The notes: a model not told the origin generated them from the sequence alone. A stretch of DNA of 64,000 nt from CAYQTE01 sp964420285 (GCA_964420285.1 CAYQTE010000013.1:1-64000); one strand, 5' to 3'. Numbered from the stretch's first letter, positions 23,599-32,765 are shown. A program made the numbers and translations.

Positions 23599-25416
23599 TC
23601 AGCCTTCCCCGCGCTTGGCGGCAAGCTCCTCCCAGCGCTGATAGATCGCATCGACATTCGTCTGTGCGGCGGCGGCCTGATGCGAGGCCTCCAGCAGCTT
23701 GACGTGATCGGCCAGTATTTTCGGATCGCTCAGCAGCCGCTGCCTGGATTCCAGTTCGGCCTCGGCGGCCATCAGCTTCTCTTCGATCTGCTCCCACTCA
23801 CGCTGTTCCATGTAGGTGAGCTTGCGGGGCTTGTCTCTGGCGGGTTCGACCACCTGCGGTTTGGCGGCGGGTTTCTGCGATTGCGCGACTTTGCGACGCG
23901 ATTCGGTCAGGGCTTGTTCATATTGCGAATATTCCGCGAACAGCCGCGCCTCGCCGGCGCCGTCCAAACCCAGAACATCCGTCGCCAGACGGTCCAGCAA
24001 ATACCGATCGTGCGTCACCAAAACCAGCGCGCCGGGGAAATCGGCCAGGCTTTCCTCCAGAACCTCCAGCGATGGAATATCCAGATCGTTGGTCGGCTCG
24101 TCGAGGATGAGCACATCGGCCGGCTGGAGCATGATGTTGGCAATCAGAACTCGCGACTGTTCGCCGCCGGACAGATCGCCGACGGGCATGTCCAGTTGCT
24201 GCGTGCGGAAGAGGAACCGGCGGGCCCAGCCGGAGACGTGCATGGATTGACCGCGGAACACAATGTTTTCGCCGCCGGGTGAGAGGGCGCGCTTGAGCGT
24301 CTGCTCCTGATCCAGCGTGGCGCGGGACTGGTCAAAAAGCACGACCTTGAGCTGATCGGCCCGGCGGATGGTTCCGGAATCCGGCTCCAACCGGCCGGCG
24401 AGCAACTGGATCAGCGTCGTCTTTCCCGATCCGTTGGGTCCGACCAGGCCGAGGCGCATTCCCGGCGTCAGCGTGAACGTGACATCCTTGAACAGCAGCC
24501 GCCCGCCGAGCGATTTGCCGATGCGATCGGCCACAATCAGCTTCCGCGTCTGGCGATTGGTGCCGACGAAATCGACGCCGACGGCCTGGGTCTGGTTGTT
24601 GCGCGTGCGAAGATCGTCCAGTTCGCCCATGAGCCGGTTGGCCTGCTGGATACGGCCCTTGGCTTTGGTGGTGCGGGCCTTGGCCCCGCGCTGGAGCCAT
24701 TCGATCTCGCGTCGCACACGGCTGGCGACCGATTGCTCGAGGCTGGCCTGCGCCGCCAGAAATTCCTCCTTCTTGACCAGAAATTCGCTGTATTTGGCGT
24801 TGATGCTGAAATATCCATCCGGAAACGCGGCGTTCAATTCGACCGTGCGATTGGTGACGTTCTCAAGAAAATAACGATCGTGACTGACCACGACAAACGC
24901 AAACGTCGCCCCGGCCAGCAGCTTTTCCAGCCACAAGATTCCTTCCAGATCGAGATGATTGGTCGGCTCGTCGAGCAGCAACACATCCGGCCGGCGGATG
25001 AGCTGCCGCGCGATCGCCAGCCGTTTGCGCCACCCGCCGGAAAGCGAACCGGTCGGCTGATCGAAATCCTCGAACCCGATCTTGGTCAGGAGGATGGCGA
25101 TCTGCGCATCGCGATCGTGCGGTTCGACATGCGGATCATCCACCGCATCGATCATTGCCTGGCGCACGGTCGAACCGGCCGCAAACTCATCCGCCTGGGC
25201 CACATACCCCAGCGTCAGGTTCCGCCGCATGGTTATTGTTCCGGCATCCGAATGTTCGATTCCGGCCAGAATTTTCAGGATGGTGGATTTCCCCGCCCCG
25301 TTGGGTCCGATGAACCCGGTGCGGTCGGCCTCGTCAAACGAGATGGAGATCCCGCTGAACAACTGGCGCGTGCCGAACGATTTGGCGAGGGAATCGCAAC
25401 GAAAGAGAAGAGCCAT
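23599..25416 (-). CDS. uup: ABC-F ATPase, Uup-type
   Basis: A 605-residue protein with two ABC domains and no membrane segments. Domain 1: Walker A GPNGAGKST, signature SLSGGWRKR, Walker B VLLLDEPTNHLDL. The linker contains RGAKARTTKAKGRIQQANRL, the Uup hallmark. Domain 2: GPNGSGKTT, DLSGGEQSR, VLILDEPTNDLDI. The C-terminal coiled coil (ESRRKVAQSQKP to EELAAKRGEG) matches Uup. ABC-F proteins act on ribosomes or DNA rather than transport. ATG 25416 (MALLFRCDSLAKSFG) starts the first ABC domain. It is divergent from the sigma factor gene. Confidence 0.95.
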   Translation of the reverse strand: MALLFRCDSLAKSFGTRQLFSGISISFDEADRTGFIGPNGAGKSTILKILAGIEHSDAGTITMRRNLTLGYVAQADEFAAGSTVRQAMIDAVDDPHVEPHDRDAQIAILLTKIGFEDFDQPTGSLSGGWRKRLAIARQLIRRPDVLLLDEPTNHLDLEGILWLEKLLAGATFAFVVVSHDRYFLENVTNRTVELNAAFPDGYFSINAKYSEFLVKKEEFLAAQASLEQSVASRVRREIEWLQRGAKARTTKAKGRIQQANRLMGELDDLRTRNNQTQAVGVDFVGTNRQTRKLIVADRIGKSLGGRLLFKDVTFTLTPGMRLGLVGPNGSGKTTLIQLLAGRLEPDSGTIRRADQLKVVLFDQSRATLDQEQTLKRALSPGGENIVFRGQSMHVSGWARRFLFRTQQLDMPVGDLSGGEQSRVLIANIMLQPADVLILDEPTNDLDIPSLEVLEESLADFPGALVLVTHDRYLLDRLATDVLGLDGAGEARLFAEYSQYEQALTESRRKVAQSQKPAAKPQVVEPARDKPRKLTYMEQREWEQIEEKLMAAEAELESRQRLLSDPKILADHVKLLEASHQAAAAQTNVDAIYQRWEELAAKRGEG

Positions 25417-25507
25417 GGGACGCCTGTATGTGGAGCATAGCCGCCGTAAGGGGGAAGACAATGGAAGTTGATCCGCGGGCGGTCTTTGCGGGTACACTGG
25501 CTTCACC

Positions 25508-26245
25508 TTGACCAAGACCAGCCGATCTTCGCCCAGTTCACGCCGCGAGTTTGCCCAGACGCGGTGGAGCATCATCGCGGCCGCGCGGGAGGGGGGTGAA
25601 GGCTCCGCTTACAAACGGGCGATGGCGGAACTGGCGCGGACCTACTGGCCTCCCCTGTACGCCTATCTGCGCCGGCACGGCCAATCGCCTCAGCAGGCCG
25701 AGGATTTGACGCAGGCTTTTTTCGCCCGGCTCATCGAGCACAATGATCTGCGGTCGGTGGACTCGGCCAAGGGGAAGTTCCGGTCGTTCGTGCTGGCGGC
25801 GCTGCGGCACTTCGTCTCCAACCAGCGCGACAAGGAGCGGGCACAAAAACGCGGCGGCGGGGTGCGGACCATCAGCCTCAGCGCCGGCGAGGCCGAATCG
25901 GGCTATAGCCTCGATCCCGTCGATACGCTGACCCCCGAGCAGGTGTTCAACCGTCGCTGGGCCTTGACGGTGTTGACTCGCGTCATCGAATGTCTCCAAG
26001 CCGAATACCGCCGTCGCGATCAACTGCCGCTGTTTGAGGCCCTGCACGGCACGCTGACCGGCGAGATCACGGCCGGGTACGCGACGCTGGCCGGGCGGCT
26101 GGGCACGACCGAGGGAGCGTTGCAGGTGGCGGCCCATCGGATGCGGAAGCGCTACCGCGAGCTTTTGCGGGATGAGGTTGCACAAACCGTGACCGATCCT
26201 GCCCTTGTCGATGAAGAACTGCGGGAATTGCTGAATTCGTTGTAA
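25508..26245 (+). CDS. ECF-type RNA polymerase sigma factor
   Basis: A 245-residue sigma-70 family factor with regions 2 and 4. Region 2 covers YWPPLYAYLRRHGQSPQQAEDLTQAFFARLIEH and KFRSFVLAALRHFVSNQRDKE. Region 4 contains ATLAGRLGTTEGALQVAAHRMRKRYRELL. This type commonly sits beside Ser/Thr kinases in planctomycetes, as here. No ATG fits, and TTG 25508 is proposed as start. Region 2 to 4 linker is longer than in classical ECF factors. It is followed by a MITE and then the kinase gene, suggesting a sigma/kinase signalling pair. Confidence 0.9.
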   Translation: MTKTSRSSPSSRREFAQTRWSIIAAAREGGEGSAYKRAMAELARTYWPPLYAYLRRHGQSPQQAEDLTQAFFARLIEHNDLRSVDSAKGKFRSFVLAALRHFVSNQRDKERAQKRGGGVRTISLSAGEAESGYSLDPVDTLTPEQVFNRRWALTVLTRVIECLQAEYRRRDQLPLFEALHGTLTGEITAGYATLAGRLGTTEGALQVAAHRMRKRYRELLRDEVAQTVTDPALVDEELRELLNSL

Positions 26246-26292
26246 GCTTTCCGGGGTTTTGCTTCTCTTGGTCGCGACGGACCGAATTGTTT

Positions 26293-26440
26293 ACCGCAGA
26301 GACGCGGAGGACGCAGAAAAGACAATGAGAAGAAATCTAACCGCCAAGAGCACCAAGCACGCCAAGAAGACAAATCGGTTGAATTGGCCTTGGCGCACGC
26401 CGTTCAATTGATTTCTCAGCGTCCTCTGCGTCTTTGCGGT
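26293..26440. mobile_element. MITE-like element (ACCGCAGAGACGC family), copy 2
   Basis: The left arm is ACCGCAGAGACGCGGAGGAC and the right arm in reverse complement is ACCGCAAAGACGCAGAGGAC. The arms are about 30 bp around 85 bp that include CCAAGAGCACCAAGCACGCC. It fills the gap between the sigma factor and the kinase genes, just as the first copy fills the motA/motB gap. Confidence 0.7.
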
Positions 26441-26479
26441 GAATCTTAATTCTTCCGCCACGGAAACGGAGTCGCCTCT

Positions 26480-29425
26480 ATGTCGCAAGCCCAATATTGC
26501 CCATCCTGCGGATCACCCCTGACCGGCGGCGAACCGGGCGGCCTGTGCCCTCGCTGCCTGCTCAAACGCGGCATGGAAAGTCACACGGCCGGGTACACTG
26601 AAAGCGGCCAACCGAGGCGGCGATGGGAACCGCCGACGGCGGCGGAACTGGCGGGGCAGTTCGCCGATGTCGAGGTGATCGAGTTGCTGGGGCGCGGCGG
26701 CATGGGGGCGGTGTACAAGGCGCGTCAGAAGCAGCTTGACCGGGTTGTGGCGCTGAAGATTCTCCCGCCGGATATCGGGCAAGACCCGGCCTTCGCCGAA
26801 CGATTCGCCCGCGAGGCCAAGGCGCTGGCCCGGCTGAATCATCCGAATATCGTCACGCTTTACGAGTTCGGCCGCACCGCTGCCGGCCTGTATTACTTCC
26901 TGATGGAATACGTGGACGGCGTAAGCCTCCGGCGTTTGATGGACGGCGGGCGCGTGGCGCCGCGCGAGGCATTGGCGATCGTGCCGCAGGTGTGCGATGC
27001 CCTGCAATACGCCCACGATCAGGGGATCGTCCATCGCGACATCAAGCCGGAGAATATCCTGATGGACCGGCGGGGGAAGGTGAAGGTGGCCGATTTCGGC
27101 CTGGCCAAGATCACGGGCCAGGGCGAGCCGCGAGCCTCGGCGCAGGCGGGCGGTTCGTCGGGCACGGTGATTACGGAAGTCGGCAAGGTCGTCGGCACGC
27201 CGCAGTACATGGCGCCGGAACAGGCGAATGATCCCGGCACTGTTGACCATCGGGCCGACATCTACGCGCTGGGCGTCGTGTTCTATCAGATGCTCACCGG
27301 CGAGTTGCCCTCCCGGCCGGTCGAGCCGCCGAGCCGCAAGGTCGTCATTGATGTGCGACTGGATGAAGTGGTGCTGAAGGCGCTGGAGCGCGATCCAGGT
27401 CTGCGCTATGCGCAGGCGACTGAGATCAAGACTCGCTTGGAGACCATCGTTTCCACCCCCGGAGGAGCGAACCCGACGCCTCGACAGCCGGGCGCTGTGT
27501 TCAATTCCAAGGAGCTGGTTATCGCCGGCGTGGGAACGATCATTCTTGTGGTGTGTATTGTCGTGCTGAGCCTTGTATGGGACGCGTATCCAAGTCAGGC
27601 CGGGCTGGTCTGTCCGATTATGATCGCCGTGGCCGTCATCGGACTGGGAATCTGCGGCCTGACCCTTGCGGGGCTCTGGCCGTTCCCGCCGCTGCTTTAT
27701 CCGGGGCCGAGGTTCAGTTCCCGAAATCTGTCGCGGTGGCGCGAGGCGCCCGCGTTTCGAGACGGCCAATCGCGATTCTCGCGGAAGGCGATCATTGGTG
27801 CGCTCTGGGCGGCCGAGGCGCTGCTGGCATTTGAGTGGCTGTCGGTTCTCGGATGGACGCTATTGCCATGGACGCTCGTGCTGCCTATGGGTCGCTTGTC
27901 AGCACCGGAAATGTTGGTATTTCTCATCACCGAGGCGGCCGGAGTTGTGGGCGCCGTGGGCGTTGTTGGCGCAACGGCTCTTGGCTGTTTCGCTCTGGTG
28001 CAAATCCGCCGGTCGAACGGTCGTATCCGGGGACTGTGGCTGGCGTTGGCCGATGCGATACTCTTCCCACTCTTGGAGTTGGACTGCCTGATCGTTGGGT
28101 CGATCATGTCGGTCATGGCGAGTCGAAGTCGCGTTGCCATTCGCGTGGGGCAATCCTCCTCGCGGGTCGAATATAGCGGCGCTCAAATTGTGCTTTTCAT
28201 TCTCCTGTGCGCCGCCGTGGATTTTCCGATTATTCGTCTGGCGTGGCGGGCGGCGATCAAGCCGTCCGGCGGCGCGACAATTCCCCAGACCGGCCGGCCG
28301 GGACGCGGAAAATCAGCTTTGCTCTATCTGCTGAGCGCCCTGACGGCCGCTGTTGGCGCGGTTGCCCTGCTACTGATGCCACATTTGATCCGCATAGTTC
28401 TCAGCGAGGTTGTGCCGACGCCGCAAGCAAGCCGGGCAGTTGTGATCGCGGGTGCGCCAACCTCGGCCCCGGCGACAATGTCATCGTCACCGCATTTCCA
28501 GTTGCGTCTGGTTCGCCTCCCGAACGACACGACCACCGCCGTTGACGAGATCACCGATGCCGACGGCCGGAAATCTGAAGTGCTCAAGGCGGTTCTGCTG
28601 GATGAATCGGCCATCGACTGGGCCGCGTACGACCCGAGTCCGGCGAACATCGGCCCCAGTCCGGTGTCGGTCAACGTTTTCTTTACCGCCGCCGGCCGGG
28701 AGAAATATGCGGGTGTACCGGGCAACAACCAGGCGCTGGCGATCATCGACGGGCAGGTTCTGCACGCCTGGCGCGACGACTCCGATACCGCTCGCGGACA
28801 CTGCGTTTTGCAGCTTCCCGGCCCCGGCGCCCGTGCTGATGCGGAGAAACTCGTCGCCAAGCTCAATGCCCTGGCCGGGAAAGCGGCGATGCCGCCCAAG
28901 ATCTTCCATTCACCGGCGGAGGTTCTGGCTGGTCTTGGGGCCGAGGCGCGGCCCGATCCGGCGGAAGGTTGGGACGAATTCACGCATCCCAAGGCGGACA
29001 AGTGGATGGACGAGAACGTCTCGGCGCGCGGCTTCCAGATCGAGCTGGAAGCGACGGTCAAGAGCGCGGATGTGCAGCGAATCTCGCCCAAGGGCCGGCT
29101 CGACCAGACGCTTCGCTGGGATGTGAAACTGCTCCTGGACGAAATCCCTTTTGAACTCGATGGGCAAAAGGCGATGCTGAAGCTCAACAGCTATGACCCG
29201 ATCGATCCGAACGCCACGACCTTCACTCTGTATGAACCTCGCTCCGTCGTGACAGTTTCCGGTGATGAAGCGTTCGCCCGCTGGGCAAAGACACTCAAGG
29301 CCGGCGACAAGCTCTCCATTCATGGCACGATCTCCAAGGCGGTGACATGGCCAAATTTGAATAAGTTGCCGCCGGAAATGTGGATTCTTCTCAGCGACCC
29401 GAGCGTGGTCCGGCCGCCGGGCTGA
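26480..29425 (+). CDS. Ser/Thr protein kinase with zinc ribbon, membrane segments and SecD-like domain
   Basis: A 981-residue protein. The N-terminal zinc ribbon is CPSCG...CPRCL. The kinase domain (about residues 65-320) has GRGGMGAVYKA, VALKIL, HRDIKPENIL, VADFGLAKI and the APEQAN segment, all catalytic residues present. Several hydrophobic helices follow (about 345-640). The outer part contains a module like the SecDF P1 head (VSVNVFFTAAGREKY, LAIIDGQVLHAW). A C-terminal domain has DEIPFELDGQKAML and FTLYEPRSVV. It probably senses something outside the cell and signals through its kinase to the linked ECF sigma factor. The partner assignment is inference. Confidence 0.9.
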   Translation: MSQAQYCPSCGSPLTGGEPGGLCPRCLLKRGMESHTAGYTESGQPRRRWEPPTAAELAGQFADVEVIELLGRGGMGAVYKARQKQLDRVVALKILPPDIGQDPAFAERFAREAKALARLNHPNIVTLYEFGRTAAGLYYFLMEYVDGVSLRRLMDGGRVAPREALAIVPQVCDALQYAHDQGIVHRDIKPENILMDRRGKVKVADFGLAKITGQGEPRASAQAGGSSGTVITEVGKVVGTPQYMAPEQANDPGTVDHRADIYALGVVFYQMLTGELPSRPVEPPSRKVVIDVRLDEVVLKALERDPGLRYAQATEIKTRLETIVSTPGGANPTPRQPGAVFNSKELVIAGVGTIILVVCIVVLSLVWDAYPSQAGLVCPIMIAVAVIGLGICGLTLAGLWPFPPLLYPGPRFSSRNLSRWREAPAFRDGQSRFSRKAIIGALWAAEALLAFEWLSVLGWTLLPWTLVLPMGRLSAPEMLVFLITEAAGVVGAVGVVGATALGCFALVQIRRSNGRIRGLWLALADAILFPLLELDCLIVGSIMSVMASRSRVAIRVGQSSSRVEYSGAQIVLFILLCAAVDFPIIRLAWRAAIKPSGGATIPQTGRPGRGKSALLYLLSALTAAVGAVALLLMPHLIRIVLSEVVPTPQASRAVVIAGAPTSAPATMSSSPHFQLRLVRLPNDTTTAVDEITDADGRKSEVLKAVLLDESAIDWAAYDPSPANIGPSPVSVNVFFTAAGREKYAGVPGNNQALAIIDGQVLHAWRDDSDTARGHCVLQLPGPGARADAEKLVAKLNALAGKAAMPPKIFHSPAEVLAGLGAEARPDPAEGWDEFTHPKADKWMDENVSARGFQIELEATVKSADVQRISPKGRLDQTLRWDVKLLLDEIPFELDGQKAMLKLNSYDPIDPNATTFTLYEPRSVVTVSGDEAFARWAKTLKAGDKLSIHGTISKAVTWPNLNKLPPEMWILLSDPSVVRPPG

Positions 29426-29447
29426 AGGGGGCGGCGGAGCTCTGGCC

Positions 29448-29666
29448 ATGCTCCTGTGGCTGGCCGCTACCATCTTCTTATGGCGAGAAACGCCGCTGGA
29501 GCGCGTTGAGCGGATGAGGGGTTCGAGCAAATCGGCCGTCACCTGTCCGACGTGCGGCTATAATCTCACCGGTTTGAGTGAAGCGCGATGCCCGGAATGC
29601 GGGAGCCGGTTCACTCTCGATGAATTGGCGGCGCTGCAACCCAGCGCCGACAAGGACATCGAATAG
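29448..29666 (+). CDS. Small zinc-ribbon membrane protein
   Basis: A 72-residue protein. Residues 1-12 are hydrophobic (MLLWLAATIFLW), then a cytoplasmic zinc ribbon CPTCGYNLTGLSEARCPECG with four cysteines, ending SRFTLDELAALQP. This CPTCGY(N/D)L ribbon is a frequent module in planctomycete membrane proteins; a related one ends the protein at 60302-60952. It lies 22 bp after the kinase gene and is probably cotranscribed. The length suggests a short version or a fragment of a larger protein. Confidence 0.7.
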   Translation: MLLWLAATIFLWRETPLERVERMRGSSKSAVTCPTCGYNLTGLSEARCPECGSRFTLDELAALQPSADKDIE

Positions 29667-29695
29667 ACAACTTCAATCTTGCGGAAGGCGGATGA

Positions 29696-30658
29696 ATGAA
29701 GGTCAATCGACGGAAGATGTTGCCGGCGATGCTGGCGGCGTGGGTGTGTCTGCTCGGTTTTGTTCCATCGCTGCACGCGGCGGCGACGGCGGTGCAGGTG
29801 TTGCTCGACTGGAAACCCGAGCCGGAGTTCGGCGGGTTTTATCAGGGGCAGATCGGCGGGGCGTTCGCCAAAGAGAATCTGGATGTCACGCTCAAGTCGG
29901 CCGGGGAAGGCGCGCCGACATGGCAATTGCTGGCCACCGGAAAATGCGATTTTGCGACGACGGCGGCGGATCAGGTGCTCATCGCCCGCGGTCATGATGC
30001 GGATATCGTCGCGGTATTCGCCGTCTATCAGACATTTCCGCAGGGGATCATGGTCCACAAGGCGCGTGGCTTTAAGTCGATCCAGGATGTGTTCACCAGT
30101 GCCGGAACTCTCGCGGCCGAGGATGATACCTGGCTGCATTTCCTCATGAAGAAATACCCCAATCCCAAGGTGCAGATCGTCTCCTATTCCGGCGGGATCG
30201 GGCCGTTTCTGGCCAAGGCGGATTACTCGCAGCAATGCTTTGTGACCTCCGAGCCGATCCTCGCCGGCAAAAAAGGCGGCGATCCGCAGACGTTCTTGAT
30301 CGCCGATGCCGGATATAACCCCTACACGACGGTTCTGATCACCAGGTCGCAGACGATCAAGCAGAATCCCAGGCTGGTGGCGTCGATGGTCACGGCCTGC
30401 CGGGCGGGTTGGCGTGCCTATCTGGACGACCCCGCCGCCGCCAATGCCGCGATGGGGAAACTCAATACGGACATGGACGCCGCCACGTTCACCGCCGCCG
30501 CCGCCGCGCAAAAGCCCTTTATCGACACCGATCCGGCGCATCCTGCCGCATTGGGAACCATGACCCGCGACCGCTGGGATCAACTGGCAAAGGCGCTGGT
30601 CGATCTCAAGGTGATCGACAAGCCGCCGGATGTTAATGCGGCATTTCAGAATCCGTGA
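29696..30658 (+). CDS. ABC transporter substrate-binding protein (NMT1/THI5-like)
   Basis: A 320-residue periplasmic binding protein. The signal peptide is MKVNRRKMLPAMLAAWVCLL with cleavage near LHAAA. The mature N-terminus VQVLLDWKPEPEFGGFYQGQ and CDFATTAADQVLIAR fit the NMT1/SsuA-type family that binds pyrimidine (HMP), nitrate, or sulfonate-like compounds. No permease or ATPase gene is adjacent, so it is an orphan. Tandem ATGs at 29692 and 29696 with GGAAGGCGG make the start secure. The ligand cannot be read. Confidence 0.85.
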   Translation: MKVNRRKMLPAMLAAWVCLLGFVPSLHAAATAVQVLLDWKPEPEFGGFYQGQIGGAFAKENLDVTLKSAGEGAPTWQLLATGKCDFATTAADQVLIARGHDADIVAVFAVYQTFPQGIMVHKARGFKSIQDVFTSAGTLAAEDDTWLHFLMKKYPNPKVQIVSYSGGIGPFLAKADYSQQCFVTSEPILAGKKGGDPQTFLIADAGYNPYTTVLITRSQTIKQNPRLVASMVTACRAGWRAYLDDPAAANAAMGKLNTDMDAATFTAAAAAQKPFIDTDPAHPAALGTMTRDRWDQLAKALVDLKVIDKPPDVNAAFQNP

Positions 30659-30740
30659 CGGCCTGGGAAAATCCCCTGCCGGCCCCGTGCGATGCCCGGC
30701 GGCCCTATCAGAAGTGGTGTCAAAAGCCTTCTTGACATAG

Positions 30741-30776
30741 TGTCATAATGCCACTACGAGGTGTTGTATTATGACA
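30741..30776. promoter_or_regulatory. Inverted repeat TGTCATAAT/ATTATGACA
   Basis: Perfect 9-bp arms separated by 18 bp. A -35-like TTGACA (30732-30737) lies immediately upstream, so it could be an operator-promoter. The downstream stretch has only a short frame ending EAVKLLTRANPDRSDVL, possibly the tail of a lost gene. The 30659-31304 gap otherwise holds the MITE at 30924. Confidence 0.45.
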
Positions 30777-30923
30777 GGCCACCGCTTGCGAGAAATCTCG
30801 CCGCGGCTGGCGCCTGGGTCGCGGCGGTGGCGGGCTACAAGGGGAAGGAAGCCGTGAAGCTGCTCACTCGTGCCAACCCGGACCGGTCGGATGTGCTGCG
30901 GTCGTCGGCCGCTCAACACTGAC

Positions 30924-31142
30924 GAGAGTGCCCGATTTTCCGGGCAAACATGAGTCGATGCAGGTCAAGCTCTTTCCCCCTCCCCTGGTATTCCGGGGGA
31001 GGGTCGGGGTGGGGGCTGCCTGCGGCGACGTTTGATGCAGGTCAAGCAATGGAGCGCCGCGCGAAGAACCCCCACCTCTGTCCTCCCCCGGAATACCAGG
31101 GGAGGATGAAAAGGTGGCATTCCCGGAAAATCGGGCACTCTC
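30924..31142. mobile_element. 219-bp MITE with terminal inverted repeats and 8-bp target duplication
   Basis: Perfect 21-bp terminal inverted repeats start with GAGAGTGCCCGATTTTCC. The element is flanked by ACACTGAC (30916-30923) and ACCCTGAC (31143-31150), a 7-of-8 target duplication. Inside are two long facing arms, CCCCTCCCCTGGTATTCCGG...GGGGTGGGGG and AACCCCCACCTCTGTCCTCC...ACCAGGGGAGG, giving an extended hairpin. No gene is encoded, so movement must depend on a transposase elsewhere. The copy at 61498 has nearly the same length and ends. Confidence 0.85.
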
Positions 31143-31304
31143 ACCCTGACGGAAGCGAAAGATTGACTTGACCGGTCGCTTTGACAGCGATTACACTGCC
31201 GACTGGTTAATGCAGGCGGATTTTTTCCCCCCGGAGGCTGACGCGCCCCAGGCCAGTGCCGGCCAGACGCTTTGGTGCCCGAACCCCACCCTTGGAGGTC
31301 TGCT

Positions 31305-32714
31305 ATGCGGTCCGGTTTGATTTCGGCCGTCGCCATCTTGACGATTCTCTTCGTCGCATCGACGATTTTCGCGATTTATTACGGTGTTCAGGCCGGCAAA
31401 TCGTCGGACGAGGAAGACCGGATGCGATTGGAAATCGCCTCGGTGGCGACCAATCCCAACGCGGACGAGGTCAGGGAGTTCAAGCAGGATCCGGACTTTG
31501 GCGGGCGCACGACCCCCGCGATCAATACCGCGTCGCTGGTGGTCAAAGCACTGGTGCATCAGATCACCGGCGGGGACAAGTTGGACGAGAAGGGCGCCCG
31601 CGATGCCGCCGCCACGGCCATTGGCAACGCCCAGAAAGCCATGCCGGCCGGGGTGCAGTTGCCGCAAGACCTCGATGGCGCCCTGGGCATGGTCACGCAA
31701 CAGCTTGTTACCGCACGAGCCACGATTGACACGCTCAACAACGACAAGAGCCAGGACAAGGCCGCGCTGTTGGCCGAGCAGAAGAAGTCTCAGGCCCAGA
31801 TTGCCGCCCTGCAACTGCAAGTCAGCCAGGCGATGGCCGACAAGCAGAAGGCGATCGACGCCGGCATGGCCCAGCAAGCCGCCAAGGACGCGCAGATCGA
31901 CGCTCTGGCCAAGAACGCCGCCGCCGAACGTGCCACCCTGCAAAGCCAGACCGAGAAGATCAACGCCGCCTACAACGATCTGAAAACGCAGGTCGATCTG
32001 CTCAAGCGCCAGGTTATCGCCCTGGGCGCCAAGCTCGCCGGCAACCGCGTCGATGTCCGCCAGGCGGTCATCGATCAATCCGACGGCCAGATCGTCAGCG
32101 TCACCTCGGACAACATTGCCTATATCAACCTCGGAATCGGCGACCACATTGCCCCGGGCCAGACCTTCGAGGTCTACGATGGTCGCCTGCCGCTTCCCAA
32201 ACTGCCCAATCTGGCCGACAACGAAACCATGCCGGTCGGCAAGGGCTCGATTGAAGTCATTCGCGTGGCCAACGGCGCCAGCCAATGCCGCGTCATCGCC
32301 ACCCAAAACGGCCAAAACCTCTCCCCCGGCGACAAGATTCTCAATCTCGTCTACGACCGCAATACCAAATACAATTTCGTCGTCTACGGCGATTTCGATA
32401 TCAACAACACCGGCAAAGCCGTTCCGCAGGACGCCCAGGTCATCAAACGCCTCGTGACCCAATGGGGCGGCACCGTCAAGGACCAGATCACGCCGGAAAC
32501 CGACTTCGTCATCATGGGCAAGGAGCCGGAGGTTCCCCAATTCACGGCCGACGAACTGAAAGACCCGTTCAACAAGAAGAAGTACGACGACGCCAACGCC
32601 GCGGCCGACAAATACGACGATGAAGCCAAGCAGGCCCAGGATCTTTCTGTTCCGATCCTGAACCAGAACCGCTTCCTGTATTACGTCGGCTACTACGACA
32701 CGGTCGGGCGGTAA
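31305..32714 (+). CDS. Membrane-anchored coiled-coil protein with C-terminal BRCT-like domain
   Basis: A 469-residue protein starting at ATG 31305 after TTGGAGG. Residues 5-27 form a single membrane helix (LISAVAILTILFVASTIFAI). Residues about 120-245 are a long Ala/Gln/Lys coiled coil. A beta-rich segment with INLGIGDHIAPGQTFEVYDG and NLSPGDKILNLVYD follows. The C-terminal 120 residues read like a BRCT fold: FVVYGDFDI, then VIKRLVTQWGGTVKDQI, TDFVIMGKEP, and AQDLSVPILNQNRFLYYVGY. BRCT domains usually serve DNA repair inside the cytoplasm, so a membrane-tethered one is odd. Function is unknown. Confidence 0.8.
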   Translation: MRSGLISAVAILTILFVASTIFAIYYGVQAGKSSDEEDRMRLEIASVATNPNADEVREFKQDPDFGGRTTPAINTASLVVKALVHQITGGDKLDEKGARDAAATAIGNAQKAMPAGVQLPQDLDGALGMVTQQLVTARATIDTLNNDKSQDKAALLAEQKKSQAQIAALQLQVSQAMADKQKAIDAGMAQQAAKDAQIDALAKNAAAERATLQSQTEKINAAYNDLKTQVDLLKRQVIALGAKLAGNRVDVRQAVIDQSDGQIVSVTSDNIAYINLGIGDHIAPGQTFEVYDGRLPLPKLPNLADNETMPVGKGSIEVIRVANGASQCRVIATQNGQNLSPGDKILNLVYDRNTKYNFVVYGDFDINNTGKAVPQDAQVIKRLVTQWGGTVKDQITPETDFVIMGKEPEVPQFTADELKDPFNKKKYDDANAAADKYDDEAKQAQDLSVPILNQNRFLYYVGYYDTVGR

Positions 32715-32765
32715 TCGCCCGGGCGCGCGTCGCAAGGGTCACGCGGAATTACCCCGGTGTTGCTG

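Noticed and set aside
29696..30658. Complete thiamine-precursor or nitrate ABC transporter
   Set aside because: Only the binding protein is present. No permease or ATPase gene lies next to it.
31191..32735. Long open frame on the minus strand opposite the BRCT-like gene (514 codons)
   Set aside because: It mirrors the coding strand of a high-GC gene with clear start, ribosome-binding site and domain pattern on the plus strand. The antisense translation is Gly/Val-rich without motifs.
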